Below, piece by piece: positions 7,865-15,762 of a DNA stretch of 64,000 nt. How positions within the stretch are numbered: the first letter of the stretch is position 1; every line of letters starts with the position of its first letter. The translations under genes and the position numbers were made by a program. The DNA comes from JAWKUK01 sp041398605 (GTDB lineage: Bacteria; Planctomycetota; UBA1135; GCA-002686595): positions 248,001 through 312,000 of the forward strand of contig JAWKUK010000009.1 of NCBI GenBank assembly GCA_041398605.1, read 5' to 3'. The notes under the pieces are model-generated. The model saw only the letters and a program-made list of their open reading frames with translations. It was not told where the DNA came from and did no database searches.

Positions 7865-9964
7865 TCAGCGCTGCTGGAGCGACTCTACGACCTGCTCGAT
7901 TGCGGCGAGGCGGTCGAGCAAACGGCCCTCGCGAGCCTCTGCCGAGACGGCGCGCTCCTCGAGGGCCGCGTTGGCAGCTTCGAGCGCTAGGAGGCGCTCC
8001 TCCTGGGTCTGGATCGCCTCGACAAGGATCGGGACGGCGCCGACGTAGTTGACGGCGAGATAGCCGTTGCTGCGCTCGCTCACGAGCTCCGGAACGACTT
8101 CCTGGACCTCTTGGGCGATGAAGCCGATCTCACGCCGCGTCGGCGCGTTGGGGCGGATCTCGCGGTCCCAGTCGTAGGAAACTCCGCGCAGCGCCAGCAC
8201 CTGTTCGAGCGCGCCCTCAAGCGGCGCGACGTTCTTCTTCAGGCGCCGATCCGAAAGCCAATTGAACGTTCCGCCGACCGAGAGATTGCGAGTGATCTCG
8301 ACGTCCCCGCGCGGACTCATCGTCATAGCGCGGACTCCGGACAGCGGGTTTCCATCTTTGACGGCGCTCGCATGGAACTCGAGGTCCCCGTACGCTCCCG
8401 ACCCGTTTGCAATCAGCCAGTTGCGGCTGTTGTTGCTCCCGTATTCGTCGATCCGAATGGCAGCTGCACCCTGTGCGACGCTTGCGTCGCCTTGCAAGTG
8501 GAGCTTGGTCGACGGCGCTTGGGGTCCGAGGCCGGTGTAGCCGTTCTTGAGAACGGTCATGGCGTTGTAGCGTTCAAGCGTGTTGGCCCCGATACCGATC
8601 TCGAAAACGGAATCGAGCGGGTTCCAAGACGACGAAGATCCGCTTGGACTGGCGTTATAGCGGCCGATCACCAGCGAGTCGGAGGCATTGGCGATCGTCT
8701 GCAGTCCGAGAGCCAGGCTGCGGTCGCCTATGGCCCGGGTCGACGCTCCCATTGTCGTGCTCTGCTGGCCCTGCGCCGTGGTCTGGTACCCCATCGCTGT
8801 CGCCTGACCGTTGCTGGCGACCGTCCCATAGCCCAAGCTCGTCGACTGGGGGCCAGACGCGGTGGTCTGGAAGCCGAAGGCAGTGGCGATCTTGGTGCCC
8901 TGAATCCGCGCGTCGGCGCGAACGTTTACGTCCCTGATCTGATCGATCGGCGCAGCGGCGCCCTGAATACCCTGCGGCCCGGTCTCGCCCTGCGCGCCCT
9001 GCGGCCCGGTTCCTCCCTGCGCGCCTTGCGCGCCTTGCGCGCCCTGCGGCCCGGTTCCTCCCTGCGGCCCGGTTCCTCCCTGCGCGCCTTGCGCGCCTTG
9101 CGCGCCCTGCGGCCCGGTCTCGCCCTGCGCGCCTTGCGGCCCGGTCTCGCCCTGCGCGCCCTGCGGCCCGGTCTCGCCCTGCGCGCCCTGCGGCCCGGCT
9201 TCGCCCTGCGTGCCCTGCGGCCCGGCCTCGCCCTGCGTGCCCTGCGGCCCGGCCTCGCCCTGCGTGCCCTGCGGCCCGGCTTCGCCCTGTGCGCCTTGCG
9301 GCCCGGTCTCGCCCTGCGCGCCTTGCGGCCCGGCCTCGCCCTGTGCGCCCTGCGGCCCGGTTTCTCCTTGTGCGCCCTGCGGCCCGGTTTCTCCCTGTGC
9401 GCCCTGCGGCCCGGTTTCTCCCTGTGCGCCCTGCGGCCCGGTTTCTCCCTGCGCGCCCTGCGGCCCGGTCTCGCCCTGCGCGCCTTGCGGCCCGGCGTCG
9501 CCCTGCACGCCCTGCACGCCCTGCACGCCTTGCGCGCCCTGTGGTCCGGTATCGCCGACCGCCCCGATCGTCAGGTCGTAGTCGTCGTTCTTCGATTCGC
9601 CGGAGCCGCGTGAGACGGTGAGCAAGTAATCGCCCGGCGCGACCGTCGTGGGCAACCAGGCCTCGATTCGGGCTGCGGTCGGCGTACCCAAGATCTGAAG
9701 CGCGGGGAAGTCGGCCAGAGAGACCCGGAGCGTTCCGTTCTGGTCAAATCGCTCACCTTCGATCGCGATCGACCAGAGCCCCGTACCACGCGTCGTGTCC
9801 ACTGTCACCGCAGTAATGTGGAGATGGTTGCCGTTTCCCCCCGAACCCGATCCTTGCGCTACAGCGGGAGCCGCGCCGATTGACAGCGCGGCGAGAAAGA
9901 ACGCGGCGAGCGAGGAGGTCGCACTCGCTTGACGGGGACGGTGCGGTGAAAAGTGGGATGTCAT
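7865..9964 (-). CDS. collagen-like fibre protein with YadA-type head and Peptidase_S74 chaperone domain
   Basis: This 699-residue protein has an N-terminal signal peptide (hydrophobic core SSLAAFFLAALSIGAAPAVA). A small beta domain occupies residues 40-135, followed by about 200 residues of Gly-X-Y collagen-like repeats (units of GPQGAQGET) from 138 to 335. Residues 360-445 carry YadA/hemagglutinin-type head repeats (TAMGYQTTAQG, LALGLQT). Residues 570-665 match the intramolecular chaperone domain of phage tail spikes (Peptidase_S74), including LSDRRLKKNVAPL, GFIAQEVQEVVPELV and NYVGAVPILVEAI, and a terminal coiled coil follows. In known S74 proteins this domain trimerises the fibre and then self-cleaves. 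No phage genes are nearby, so I infer a trimeric cell-surface fibre. Confidence 0.88.
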   Translation of the reverse strand: MTSHFSPHRPRQASATSSLAAFFLAALSIGAAPAVAQGSGSGGNGNHLHITAVTVDTTRGTGLWSIAIEGERFDQNGTLRVSLADFPALQILGTPTAARIEAWLPTTVAPGDYLLTVSRGSGESKNDDYDLTIGAVGDTGPQGAQGVQGVQGVQGDAGPQGAQGETGPQGAQGETGPQGAQGETGPQGAQGETGPQGAQGETGPQGAQGEAGPQGAQGETGPQGAQGEAGPQGTQGEAGPQGTQGEAGPQGTQGEAGPQGAQGETGPQGAQGETGPQGAQGETGPQGAQGAQGAQGGTGPQGGTGPQGAQGAQGAQGGTGPQGAQGETGPQGIQGAAAPIDQIRDVNVRADARIQGTKIATAFGFQTTASGPQSTSLGYGTVASNGQATAMGYQTTAQGQQSTTMGASTRAIGDRSLALGLQTIANASDSLVIGRYNASPSGSSSSWNPLDSVFEIGIGANTLERYNAMTVLKNGYTGLGPQAPSTKLHLQGDASVAQGAAAIRIDEYGSNNSRNWLIANGSGAYGDLEFHASAVKDGNPLSGVRAMTMSPRGDVEITRNLSVGGTFNWLSDRRLKKNVAPLEGALEQVLALRGVSYDWDREIRPNAPTRREIGFIAQEVQEVVPELVSERSNGYLAVNYVGAVPILVEAIQTQEERLLALEAANAALEERAVSAEAREGRLLDRLAAIEQVVESLQQR
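8960..9553. repeat. 27-bp tandem repeats encoding collagen-like Gly-X-Y
   Basis: In-frame repeats of 27 bases, mostly encoding GPQGAQGET with variants GEA, GTQ and GGT, fill about 600 bases inside the fibre gene. The high identity between neighbouring units, including three adjacent GTQGEA copies, suggests recent slippage or unequal recombination and likely length variation between strains. Confidence 0.9.
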
Positions 9965-10501
9965 GGAAGGTGGTTCCTCTTCGGTGAATGGGCCGATCGT
10001 GGCCGGGCTCGCGGACGCGAGTCCTGTCAGGCAGGTGACCGGCGCCCCCTAAGGCGCCCGCGCCGAACGTGGCTCACGCGGATTCCCAGAATCCGTCCTC
10101 GCGACACCGCGACGCTCGGCGCTGCGCTCGTGGTCCGCAGCGAGCAACGCGCCGAAGTCGCGCGCCGCATGGAGCGCCCGTGTCACGCCGCACGGATCTT
10201 GTGGCCCAACGGACCTCCACGCCGCACGCTGGTGTCGGGCATCGTCCGTGGCGCTTCGCTCCCGAGCCAACATCTGCGTGCGGCGGCGCCGCGGTACGCT
10301 AGCGCACTTCGGGGCCCCGGCGTGCGGCCGCTGGTCCCGTCCCGCCAACCGAGAGAGCGGGGGTGCGCGCCACTGACTCTTAGAGGCCAAGTCCGCAACG
10401 CCACCCCTGGCAAGTTTGACCCCGCCCAGTCCAGTGGACACCGGGCATGTACGGGACCAACACGTGCGCTCCGCGCGCCGTCGGGACGGTCACCGAGCGC
10501 T
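9965..10501. other. intergenic stretch upstream of the fibre gene
   Basis: About 540 bases between the fibre gene start and the end of the sigma-factor gene. It should hold the fibre gene promoter, but no convincing -35/-10 pair was recognised. Frames through it have shadow-like composition. No RNA gene or repeat was seen. Confidence 0.5.
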
Positions 10502-11821
10502 TCACCAGGGCGCCGGCGGCGACTGGCGGCGGCAATCCGTGAGCCGTCGTTCGAGCAAGCGCCGCTCTGGCTCGGTGCAGGGCAACAGTAAGGCCGCCTC
10601 CAACGCGCGTGTCGCGTCAGCGTGCGCGCCAAGGTCCCAGAGGAGGTGCGCGCGTGTCGCCAAGCGCAGCTGATATCCCGCCAACGGACCTTCGTCACCG
10701 AGCGCGTCCAGCTCCGCGAGGCCGCGCGCAGCGCCGTACACCTTCGCCAGCGCCACAGCGCGATTCAAGCGCACGATCGGGTCGTCGCGGAGCGCGAGCA
10801 AGCGATCGTACTCGCGGAGGATCGCGCCCCAATTCGTGGCCTCATAGGTCGGCGCGCACGCGTGCAGCGACGCTATGGCGGCCTCAATGTGGTATGCCGT
10901 CACGCGCTCGCCGGCGGCAGCGCGACGAAAGTGCGTCATCCCTGCCGAGAGCCACGACCGCTCCCACAAGGTCCTGTCCTGCTCAGCGAGCGTCAGCAGC
11001 TCGCCGAGCGCGTTGGTGCGCGCCGGGACGCGGGCGCCGGTGAGGAACACCAGCGCGAGCAACGCGTGCGTCGCAGGTTGGTCAGTGTGCGGGTGCTCGG
11101 TGAGCAGCCGCGTCAGGCGCGCGGCCTCGTAGACGAGGTCAACGCGCACGAGCTGCTCGCCGCGGTGCGCGCGATAGCCTTCATTGAAAAGGAGGTACAG
11201 CGACTCGAGCACGACGTCGAGCCGCTCGATCAGGCGCGCCGGAGGCGGCAGCTCGAACGACGCGTGCTCCTCGACCAGGCGCGCCTTCGCGCGCGTGAGT
11301 CGTTGCGCGATCGTCGCCTCCTTGGCGAGCAACGCCGCCGCGATCTCCGCGTTGCCGAAGCCACAGACCGACTTCAAAACGAGCGCGCTGCGCGACTCCG
11401 GCGGGAGGCTCGGGTGCGCGCAGAGGAACATCATCCGGAGCGTATCGTCGAGGGCCTCCCCTGCGGGCGCCGCCGGACCTTCCGACTCGCCGCGCGCCAG
11501 CGCCCACTCACCGAGCTCGGACTCGATCCGTGGCCCGAGCGAACGCCTGCGCAGGCCGTCGAGGGCCAAGTTCTTCGCGACGCGGTAGAGCCACCGCTCC
11601 GGCTCATCGGGCATGCCCGACGCGGGCCAGGCCCTGAGCGCGCGCACAAAGGCCTCCTGCACGACGTCCTCCGCGAGCTCGAGCTGCGCTGGGCCCAGCG
11701 CGCGCACGAGCCGTGCGACCATCGCGGCATAGCGCCGCCGAGCGACCTGCTCGACGGCCTCGCCAAAGCTCGGAGCGCCGCCCGAACGGGGCGCGGGATC
11801 GACTCCTGAGCGAGACGCCAC
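10502..11821 (-). CDS. ECF42-type RNA polymerase sigma factor
   Basis: The 439-residue product has the sigma2 region near its N-terminus (AEDVVQEAFVRALRAWP, WLYRVAKNLALDGLRRR) and a sigma4 helix-turn-helix with VCGFGNAEIAAALLAKEATIAQRLTRA shortened across residues 150-180. A long C-terminal extension, rich in helices and TPR-like (FNEGYRAHRGEQ, TLWERSWL), follows from about 200. This architecture, with a YCII/DGPF protein encoded immediately upstream on the same strand, is the signature of the ECF42 group. The start is a GTG at 11821, six bases after the partner's stop, so the two genes form an operon. In this group the C-terminal extension takes part in control instead of a classical membrane anti-sigma factor. 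The target genes are not evident here. Confidence 0.88.
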   Translation of the reverse strand: MASRSGVDPAPRSGGAPSFGEAVEQVARRRYAAMVARLVRALGPAQLELAEDVVQEAFVRALRAWPASGMPDEPERWLYRVAKNLALDGLRRRSLGPRIESELGEWALARGESEGPAAPAGEALDDTLRMMFLCAHPSLPPESRSALVLKSVCGFGNAEIAAALLAKEATIAQRLTRAKARLVEEHASFELPPPARLIERLDVVLESLYLLFNEGYRAHRGEQLVRVDLVYEAARLTRLLTEHPHTDQPATHALLALVFLTGARVPARTNALGELLTLAEQDRTLWERSWLSAGMTHFRRAAAGERVTAYHIEAAIASLHACAPTYEATNWGAILREYDRLLALRDDPIVRLNRAVALAKVYGAARGLAELDALGDEGPLAGYQLRLATRAHLLWDLGAHADATRALEAALLLPCTEPERRLLERRLTDCRRQSPPAPW

Positions 11822-11827
11822 TCGCCG

Positions 11828-12199
11828 TCAGCCCTCGGGGCCACCCAAGACATCGACCTGCCGGATCTCAATCGAGCCGAAGCGAAAGTTCGGGTGACCC
11901 TCGCAGAGGCGCACGGCGTGGTCGTAGTCGTCGGCCTCGATCACATAGAGCCCGCCGACGACCTCTTTGGTCTCGACGTACGGGCCGTCCTTCGACGTCA
12001 CGCGCTTGCCGCCCGACTCAGGCTGCAGCACACGGCCGCCTTCGTCCGTCAACTTGTGCCCGAGCTCGAGGCGGCCTTCGGCTTCGAGCTTCGCGCCCCA
12101 TGCGCCGTACGCAGCCAGGATCTCGCCGAACTGCTCGGGTGGGATGGCGCTGTAGTCCTGGGTGATGTCAGAGCGCAGGATGAGGACGAACTTGGTCAT
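11828..12199 (-). CDS. YCII-related (DGPF) protein, ECF42 partner
   Basis: A 123-residue small soluble protein of the YCII-related dimeric alpha/beta-barrel family. Family features include the N-terminal strand KFVLILRSD, the central SKDGPYVETKEVVGGLYVIEA shortened as DGPYVETKEVVGG near residues 70-85, and the C-terminal FGSIEIRQVD. The DGPF variant of the domain is named after the loop that reads DGPY here. It is the first gene of a two-gene operon with the ECF42 sigma factor six bases downstream. DGPF proteins are the conserved neighbours and probable targets of ECF42 factors. Their biochemical activity is unknown. Confidence 0.88.
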   Translation of the reverse strand: MTKFVLILRSDITQDYSAIPPEQFGEILAAYGAWGAKLEAEGRLELGHKLTDEGGRVLQPESGGKRVTSKDGPYVETKEVVGGLYVIEADDYDHAVRLCEGHPNFRFGSIEIRQVDVLGGPEG

Positions 12200-12488
12200 G
12201 GCAAACTCGGGTCCCTGATGGGGACACGGAAAGGGAGCGACGGTGACAGGGCCCCTCGCGGGCGCTGTCGGACGATCACACGACGAACGGGGGGGCGCAC
12301 GTTCTACAGCGATCTAGGAATTCCCGCCGCTCCCCAGCGAGCGGCAGCCTGGCCCCGGCGCCACGCTGACCCGCTGCGCTCCGCCGGCAGGCACGGGAAC
12401 GGACCCCGCCCACGTCGCCGATGGGCGCGTCGGCGGTGAAGGGCTCCTTCAGCGCCGACTCCGCTGCGCACGCCCCCGGCTCCCCCAT

Positions 12489-13526
12489 TCACAGGTCCGC
12501 CATCGCGTCGGCCTCCGCGATGAGCGCGCTCTGGATTCCGGGCTCCGTCATCGAGTGCCCCGCGTCGTCCACGACGACGAGGCGCGCCTCGGGCCACGCC
12601 CGGTGCAGGTCCCAGGCGGAGCGCATCGGGCACACCACGTCGTAGCGGCCCTGCACGATCACGGTCGGGATGTCGCGGATGCGCTTCACGCCGCGCAGCA
12701 GCTGGTCGTCGTGCTCGAAGAAGCCGCGATTGACGAAGTAGTGCGCCTCGATGCGCGCGAACGCGTCCGCGAACTTGCCGCCGCCAAAGCGCTTGATCGC
12801 CTTCGGGTCCGTACGCAGCTTGCTCGTCGTGCCCTCCCAAATCGACCACGCCCGCGCCGCGCGCAGCCGCACGTCCTTGTCGCGGCTCGTCAAGCGCTTG
12901 TAGTAAGCGCCGATCATGTCCCCGCGCTCGCGCGGCGGGATCGGCGCGACGTACTCCTCGTACGCGTCAGGGAAGAGGTGGCTCGCGCCCTCCTGGTAGA
13001 ACCACTCCAGCTCGCTGCGCCGCAAGAGGAAGATCCCCCGCAGGACAAGCGCCGTGCAGCGCTTCGGGTGCGTCTGAGAGTACGCCAGGCTCAACGTGCT
13101 GCCCCAGCTACCGCCAAAGACCACCCAACGCTCGATCCCGAGGTGCTCGCGCAGGCGCTCGATGTCCGCGACGAGGTCCCAGGTCGTGTTCTCGCGCAGC
13201 TCCGCGTGCGGCGTGCTCTTGCCGCAGCCGCGCTGGTCGAACAGCACGATGCGCCACTTCTGCGGGTCGAAGTAGCGCCGATACAGCGCGTCGATCCCGC
13301 CGCCTGGGCCGCCGTGCAAGAACACGAGCGGCTTGCCCTCGGGATTCCCGCACTCCTCGTAATAGAGCGTGTGCAGCTCGGAGACCTTCAGCTTGCCCGT
13401 GCGGTAAGGCTTGCACTCCGGGAACAGCTCGGTCGGACGCGGCGCCGCCGGCCTCGACTTTGACGTCGACCTTGACGTCGACTTCGCCGTTGTGTTCGCC
13501 CTCGACTTCATCTGCGACTTGGCCAT
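12489..13526 (-). CDS. pip: proline iminopeptidase (alpha/beta hydrolase)
   Basis: The 345-residue enzyme belongs to peptidase family S33 and releases N-terminal proline from peptides. The oxyanion motif HGGPGGG is near residue 71, FDQRGCGKS near 95, and the nucleophile elbow GGSWGS near 138. The catalytic Asp is in GRYDVVCP and the His in DDAGHS near the C-terminus. The lid segment WEGTTSKL is typical of the family. The first 30 residues form a Ser/Thr/Lys/Arg-rich low-complexity extension coded by 12-base near-repeats, absent from usual proline iminopeptidases; a start inside it cannot be excluded. It has no signal peptide, so it should be cytoplasmic. Gene order gives no partner. Confidence 0.9.
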   Translation of the reverse strand: MAKSQMKSRANTTAKSTSRSTSKSRPAAPRPTELFPECKPYRTGKLKVSELHTLYYEECGNPEGKPLVFLHGGPGGGIDALYRRYFDPQKWRIVLFDQRGCGKSTPHAELRENTTWDLVADIERLREHLGIERWVVFGGSWGSTLSLAYSQTHPKRCTALVLRGIFLLRRSELEWFYQEGASHLFPDAYEEYVAPIPPRERGDMIGAYYKRLTSRDKDVRLRAARAWSIWEGTTSKLRTDPKAIKRFGGGKFADAFARIEAHYFVNRGFFEHDDQLLRGVKRIRDIPTVIVQGRYDVVCPMRSAWDLHRAWPEARLVVVDDAGHSMTEPGIQSALIAEADAMADL

Positions 13527-13573
13527 CGCGGCATCCTAACCCTGGAGATTCTCTTGCGCACCGGGTCTCCCGG

Positions 13574-14062
13574 TCAGCGCTCGGCCGAGGCCTCGACGGA
13601 GCGGTTCGGGTGGCTCGCGATCAGACGATCGTACTCCTCGATCGTCAGCACGCCCGAATCGACGAGCAAGCGCATGCGGTGCTCGAACGCAGAGAAAGCC
13701 GGGTCCACGACGAGCGCGGCAGGGGGCGCCGGCTTGGGCTCGAGGCGGAAGGTCAAGCCACACGTGTACTCGGGCTGGCCGAAGGGGTCGATCCCGCTCG
13801 ACGGGTCGAAGCGCAGCGGCAGCAACTTCATGCCCTCACTGTCCGCGTAGCGACTCGCGCGCCGCATCGCGTCGTCGAAGGCCTCTCGGGCGGTCTTGCC
13901 GCCGTGCCCCACGACCTCCGAGGTCCCGTCGCGGCGCTGCACGACGCCGTGCGCCGCGCTCGACGTCGACGGCGCCGCCGCTTGCGTGCGCAAGCCCAAG
14001 CATCCCGTGAGCGCGACGGCCAAGACCGTCGCAGCGAGTGAAACGAGCGGTTGCCGCTGCAT
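13574..14062 (-). CDS. small lipoprotein of unknown function
   Basis: This is a 162-residue product when started at 14062, which places a lipoprotein signal at the N-terminus with lipobox LTGC (Cys 21). The longer open frame upstream is Arg-rich and unlikely to be coded. The mature part has an alpha/beta segment (GKTAREAFDDAMRRASRYA, LPLRFDPSSG) and ends with a short helical region (MRLLVDSGVLTIEEYDRLI) that resembles SHOCT-like C-terminal helices. I do not recognise a specific family. It is probably anchored in a membrane by its lipid. It stands alone between the iminopeptidase and the DUF1501 gene. Confidence 0.75.
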   Translation of the reverse strand: MQRQPLVSLAATVLAVALTGCLGLRTQAAAPSTSSAAHGVVQRRDGTSEVVGHGGKTAREAFDDAMRRASRYADSEGMKLLPLRFDPSSGIDPFGQPEYTCGLTFRLEPKPAPPAALVVDPAFSAFEHRMRLLVDSGVLTIEEYDRLIASHPNRSVEASAER

Positions 14063-14322
14063 GGCGCTATCCAAGCGTCTCGCGCCGCGTGAATCCAGCG
14101 CGAGGGCGCGTTCCTCTCTCACGCCGTCGTGCTGCGCCCCTTCACGCCGCGGCCAACGCAAGGAGTCTGCGCCGCAGAACGCGGTTCGCAGCGTGGTGCT
14201 CCCGTGCGTTGGAGCAAGGCGCAGCAAGTTCCTCATAGCTTGATGCTATTTGGATCCTCGCTGCAACGCGGCTCCGGCGCGCGGGAGCGCCGCGATGCGA
14301 ATCGCGTTCTGTGGCGCAGCTC

Positions 14323-15762
14323 CTAGGCCAGGAAGTCCCGAATCACGCGGCCGTGGACGTCCGTCAGGCGGTAGTCCCGGCCCTGGAAACGGAACGTCAA
14401 GCGCTCGTGGTCGACCCCCATGAGGTGCAGCAACGTCGCGTGCAGGTCGTGCACGTCCATCGCGCCCGCCACCGGCGCGAACCCGATCTCGTCGGTCTCG
14501 CCGTACGAGAACCCCGGCTTCACGCCGCCGCCAGCGAGCCACAGCGTGAACGCCTCGATGTGGTGGTCGCGCCCGATGAAGTCGCGCACCTCACCGAGCG
14601 GCGTACGGCCGAACTCGCCCGCGAAGATGACGAGGGTGTCCTCCAAGAGGCCGCGCCGCTCGAGGTCCACGACGAGCGCCGCCGCGGCCTGGTCGACCTC
14701 CTTACAGCGCTTCTCGAGCGGCTCACCCAAGTGATTGCCCGGGTCGCCGTGGTGGTCCCAATCCGTGTGATAGAGCTGCACGAAGCGCACGCCGCGCTCG
14801 ACGAGGCGTCGCGCGAGCAAGCAGTTGCGCCCGAACGAGGGCGCGTCGTCCGCGAGCCCGTACAGCGCGCGCGTCTCGGCGGTCTCGCTCGAGAGGTCGA
14901 CGAGGTCCGGCGCGCTCGACTGCATGCGGTGCGCCAGCTCGTACGCGCCGATGCGCGCCTCGAGCTCCGGGTCGCCCTCGGCGCCGCCGAGCCGGTCGAG
15001 GTCGCGCACCGCGTCGAAGAACGCGCGCTGCCCCGCCTCTGTCACGCCCGGCGGCGTATCGAGGTCAAGCACCGGCGCCCCCGACGGGCGCAGCGGCGTG
15101 CCCGCGAACTGCGTCGGCAAGAAGCCGTTCCCCCACAACTGCGCGCCGCCGCGCGGCCCGCGGTTGCCCGAGCGCAGCACGACGAAGCCGGGCAGGTCTT
15201 GCGCGTCGCTCCCGAGGCCGTAGAGCGACCACGCGCCGAACGCAGGCCGCCCGCCAGGCCCGAACCCAGTATTGATGAACGTCTTCGCAGGGCCGTGGTT
15301 GATCTCTTTGCCGCGCACGCCGCGCAGGAACGTCAGCTTGTCGACGATGCGCGCGGTGTGCGGCAAGAGCTCGCTGACCGGCGCGCCGCACGCGCCGTGC
15401 TGCGCGAACTTGCGCCGGGTGCCCAGCAGCTTCGCAGAGGTCCCATCGATGAACGCGAAACGCTTCCCGGCCGCGAGGCTCGGCGGCAAGACCTGGCCAT
15501 CGAGGCGCTGCAGCGTCTCCTTGGGCTCGAACAGCTCGAACTGGCTCGGCGCGCCCGCCATGAAGAGCCAAATGACGCGCTTCGCCTTCACGGTCGGCAG
15601 CGCCCACGGCGGAGGCTCCGCCGCTGCGCGCGCCGCGCGCGCGTCACGCGCCAACAGATCTCCGAGCGCGAGCGCGCCGAGCCCCGCGCCCGCGCGCAGG
15701 AACTCGCGCCGCAGGAGGCGCGCGCCGCCGGAGCCAGCGTCTGCTCGATGCGGTCCATTCAT
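14323..15762 (-). CDS. DUF1501 family Tat-exported protein
   Basis: This 479-residue protein has a twin-arginine signal at residues 16-40 (LLRREFLRAGAGLGALAL), so it should be exported folded. The body has the hallmarks of the DUF1501 family, a sulfatase/alkaline-phosphatase-like fold abundant in planctomycetes: KRVIWLFMAGAPSQFELFEPK, NHGPAKTFINTG, LVIFAGEFGRTP and DHHIEAFTLWLAGGG. The start at 15762 overlaps the stop of the preceding DUF1549/DUF1553 gene as ATGA, indicating translational coupling. These two families are nearly always paired; their substrate is unknown, but an extracytoplasmic role coupled to a cytochrome-like partner is usually assumed. Confidence 0.92.
   Translation of the reverse strand: MNGPHRADAGSGGARLLRREFLRAGAGLGALALGDLLARDARAARAAAEPPPWALPTVKAKRVIWLFMAGAPSQFELFEPKETLQRLDGQVLPPSLAAGKRFAFIDGTSAKLLGTRRKFAQHGACGAPVSELLPHTARIVDKLTFLRGVRGKEINHGPAKTFINTGFGPGGRPAFGAWSLYGLGSDAQDLPGFVVLRSGNRGPRGGAQLWGNGFLPTQFAGTPLRPSGAPVLDLDTPPGVTEAGQRAFFDAVRDLDRLGGAEGDPELEARIGAYELAHRMQSSAPDLVDLSSETAETRALYGLADDAPSFGRNCLLARRLVERGVRFVQLYHTDWDHHGDPGNHLGEPLEKRCKEVDQAAAALVVDLERRGLLEDTLVIFAGEFGRTPLGEVRDFIGRDHHIEAFTLWLAGGGVKPGFSYGETDEIGFAPVAGAMDVHDLHATLLHLMGVDHERLTFRFQGRDYRLTDVHGRVIRDFLA

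Noticed and set aside
8111..9613. A 500-codon plus-strand frame with Leu/Arg/Ala-Pro-Gly repeats opposite the fibre gene
   Set aside because: It is the antisense image of the collagen-like repeats; the minus strand has a signal peptide, collagen, YadA and S74 domains.
10380..10445. Sequence resembling an insertion-sequence end near GTCCAGTGGACA
   Set aside because: No partner inverted repeat, target duplication or transposase was found nearby.
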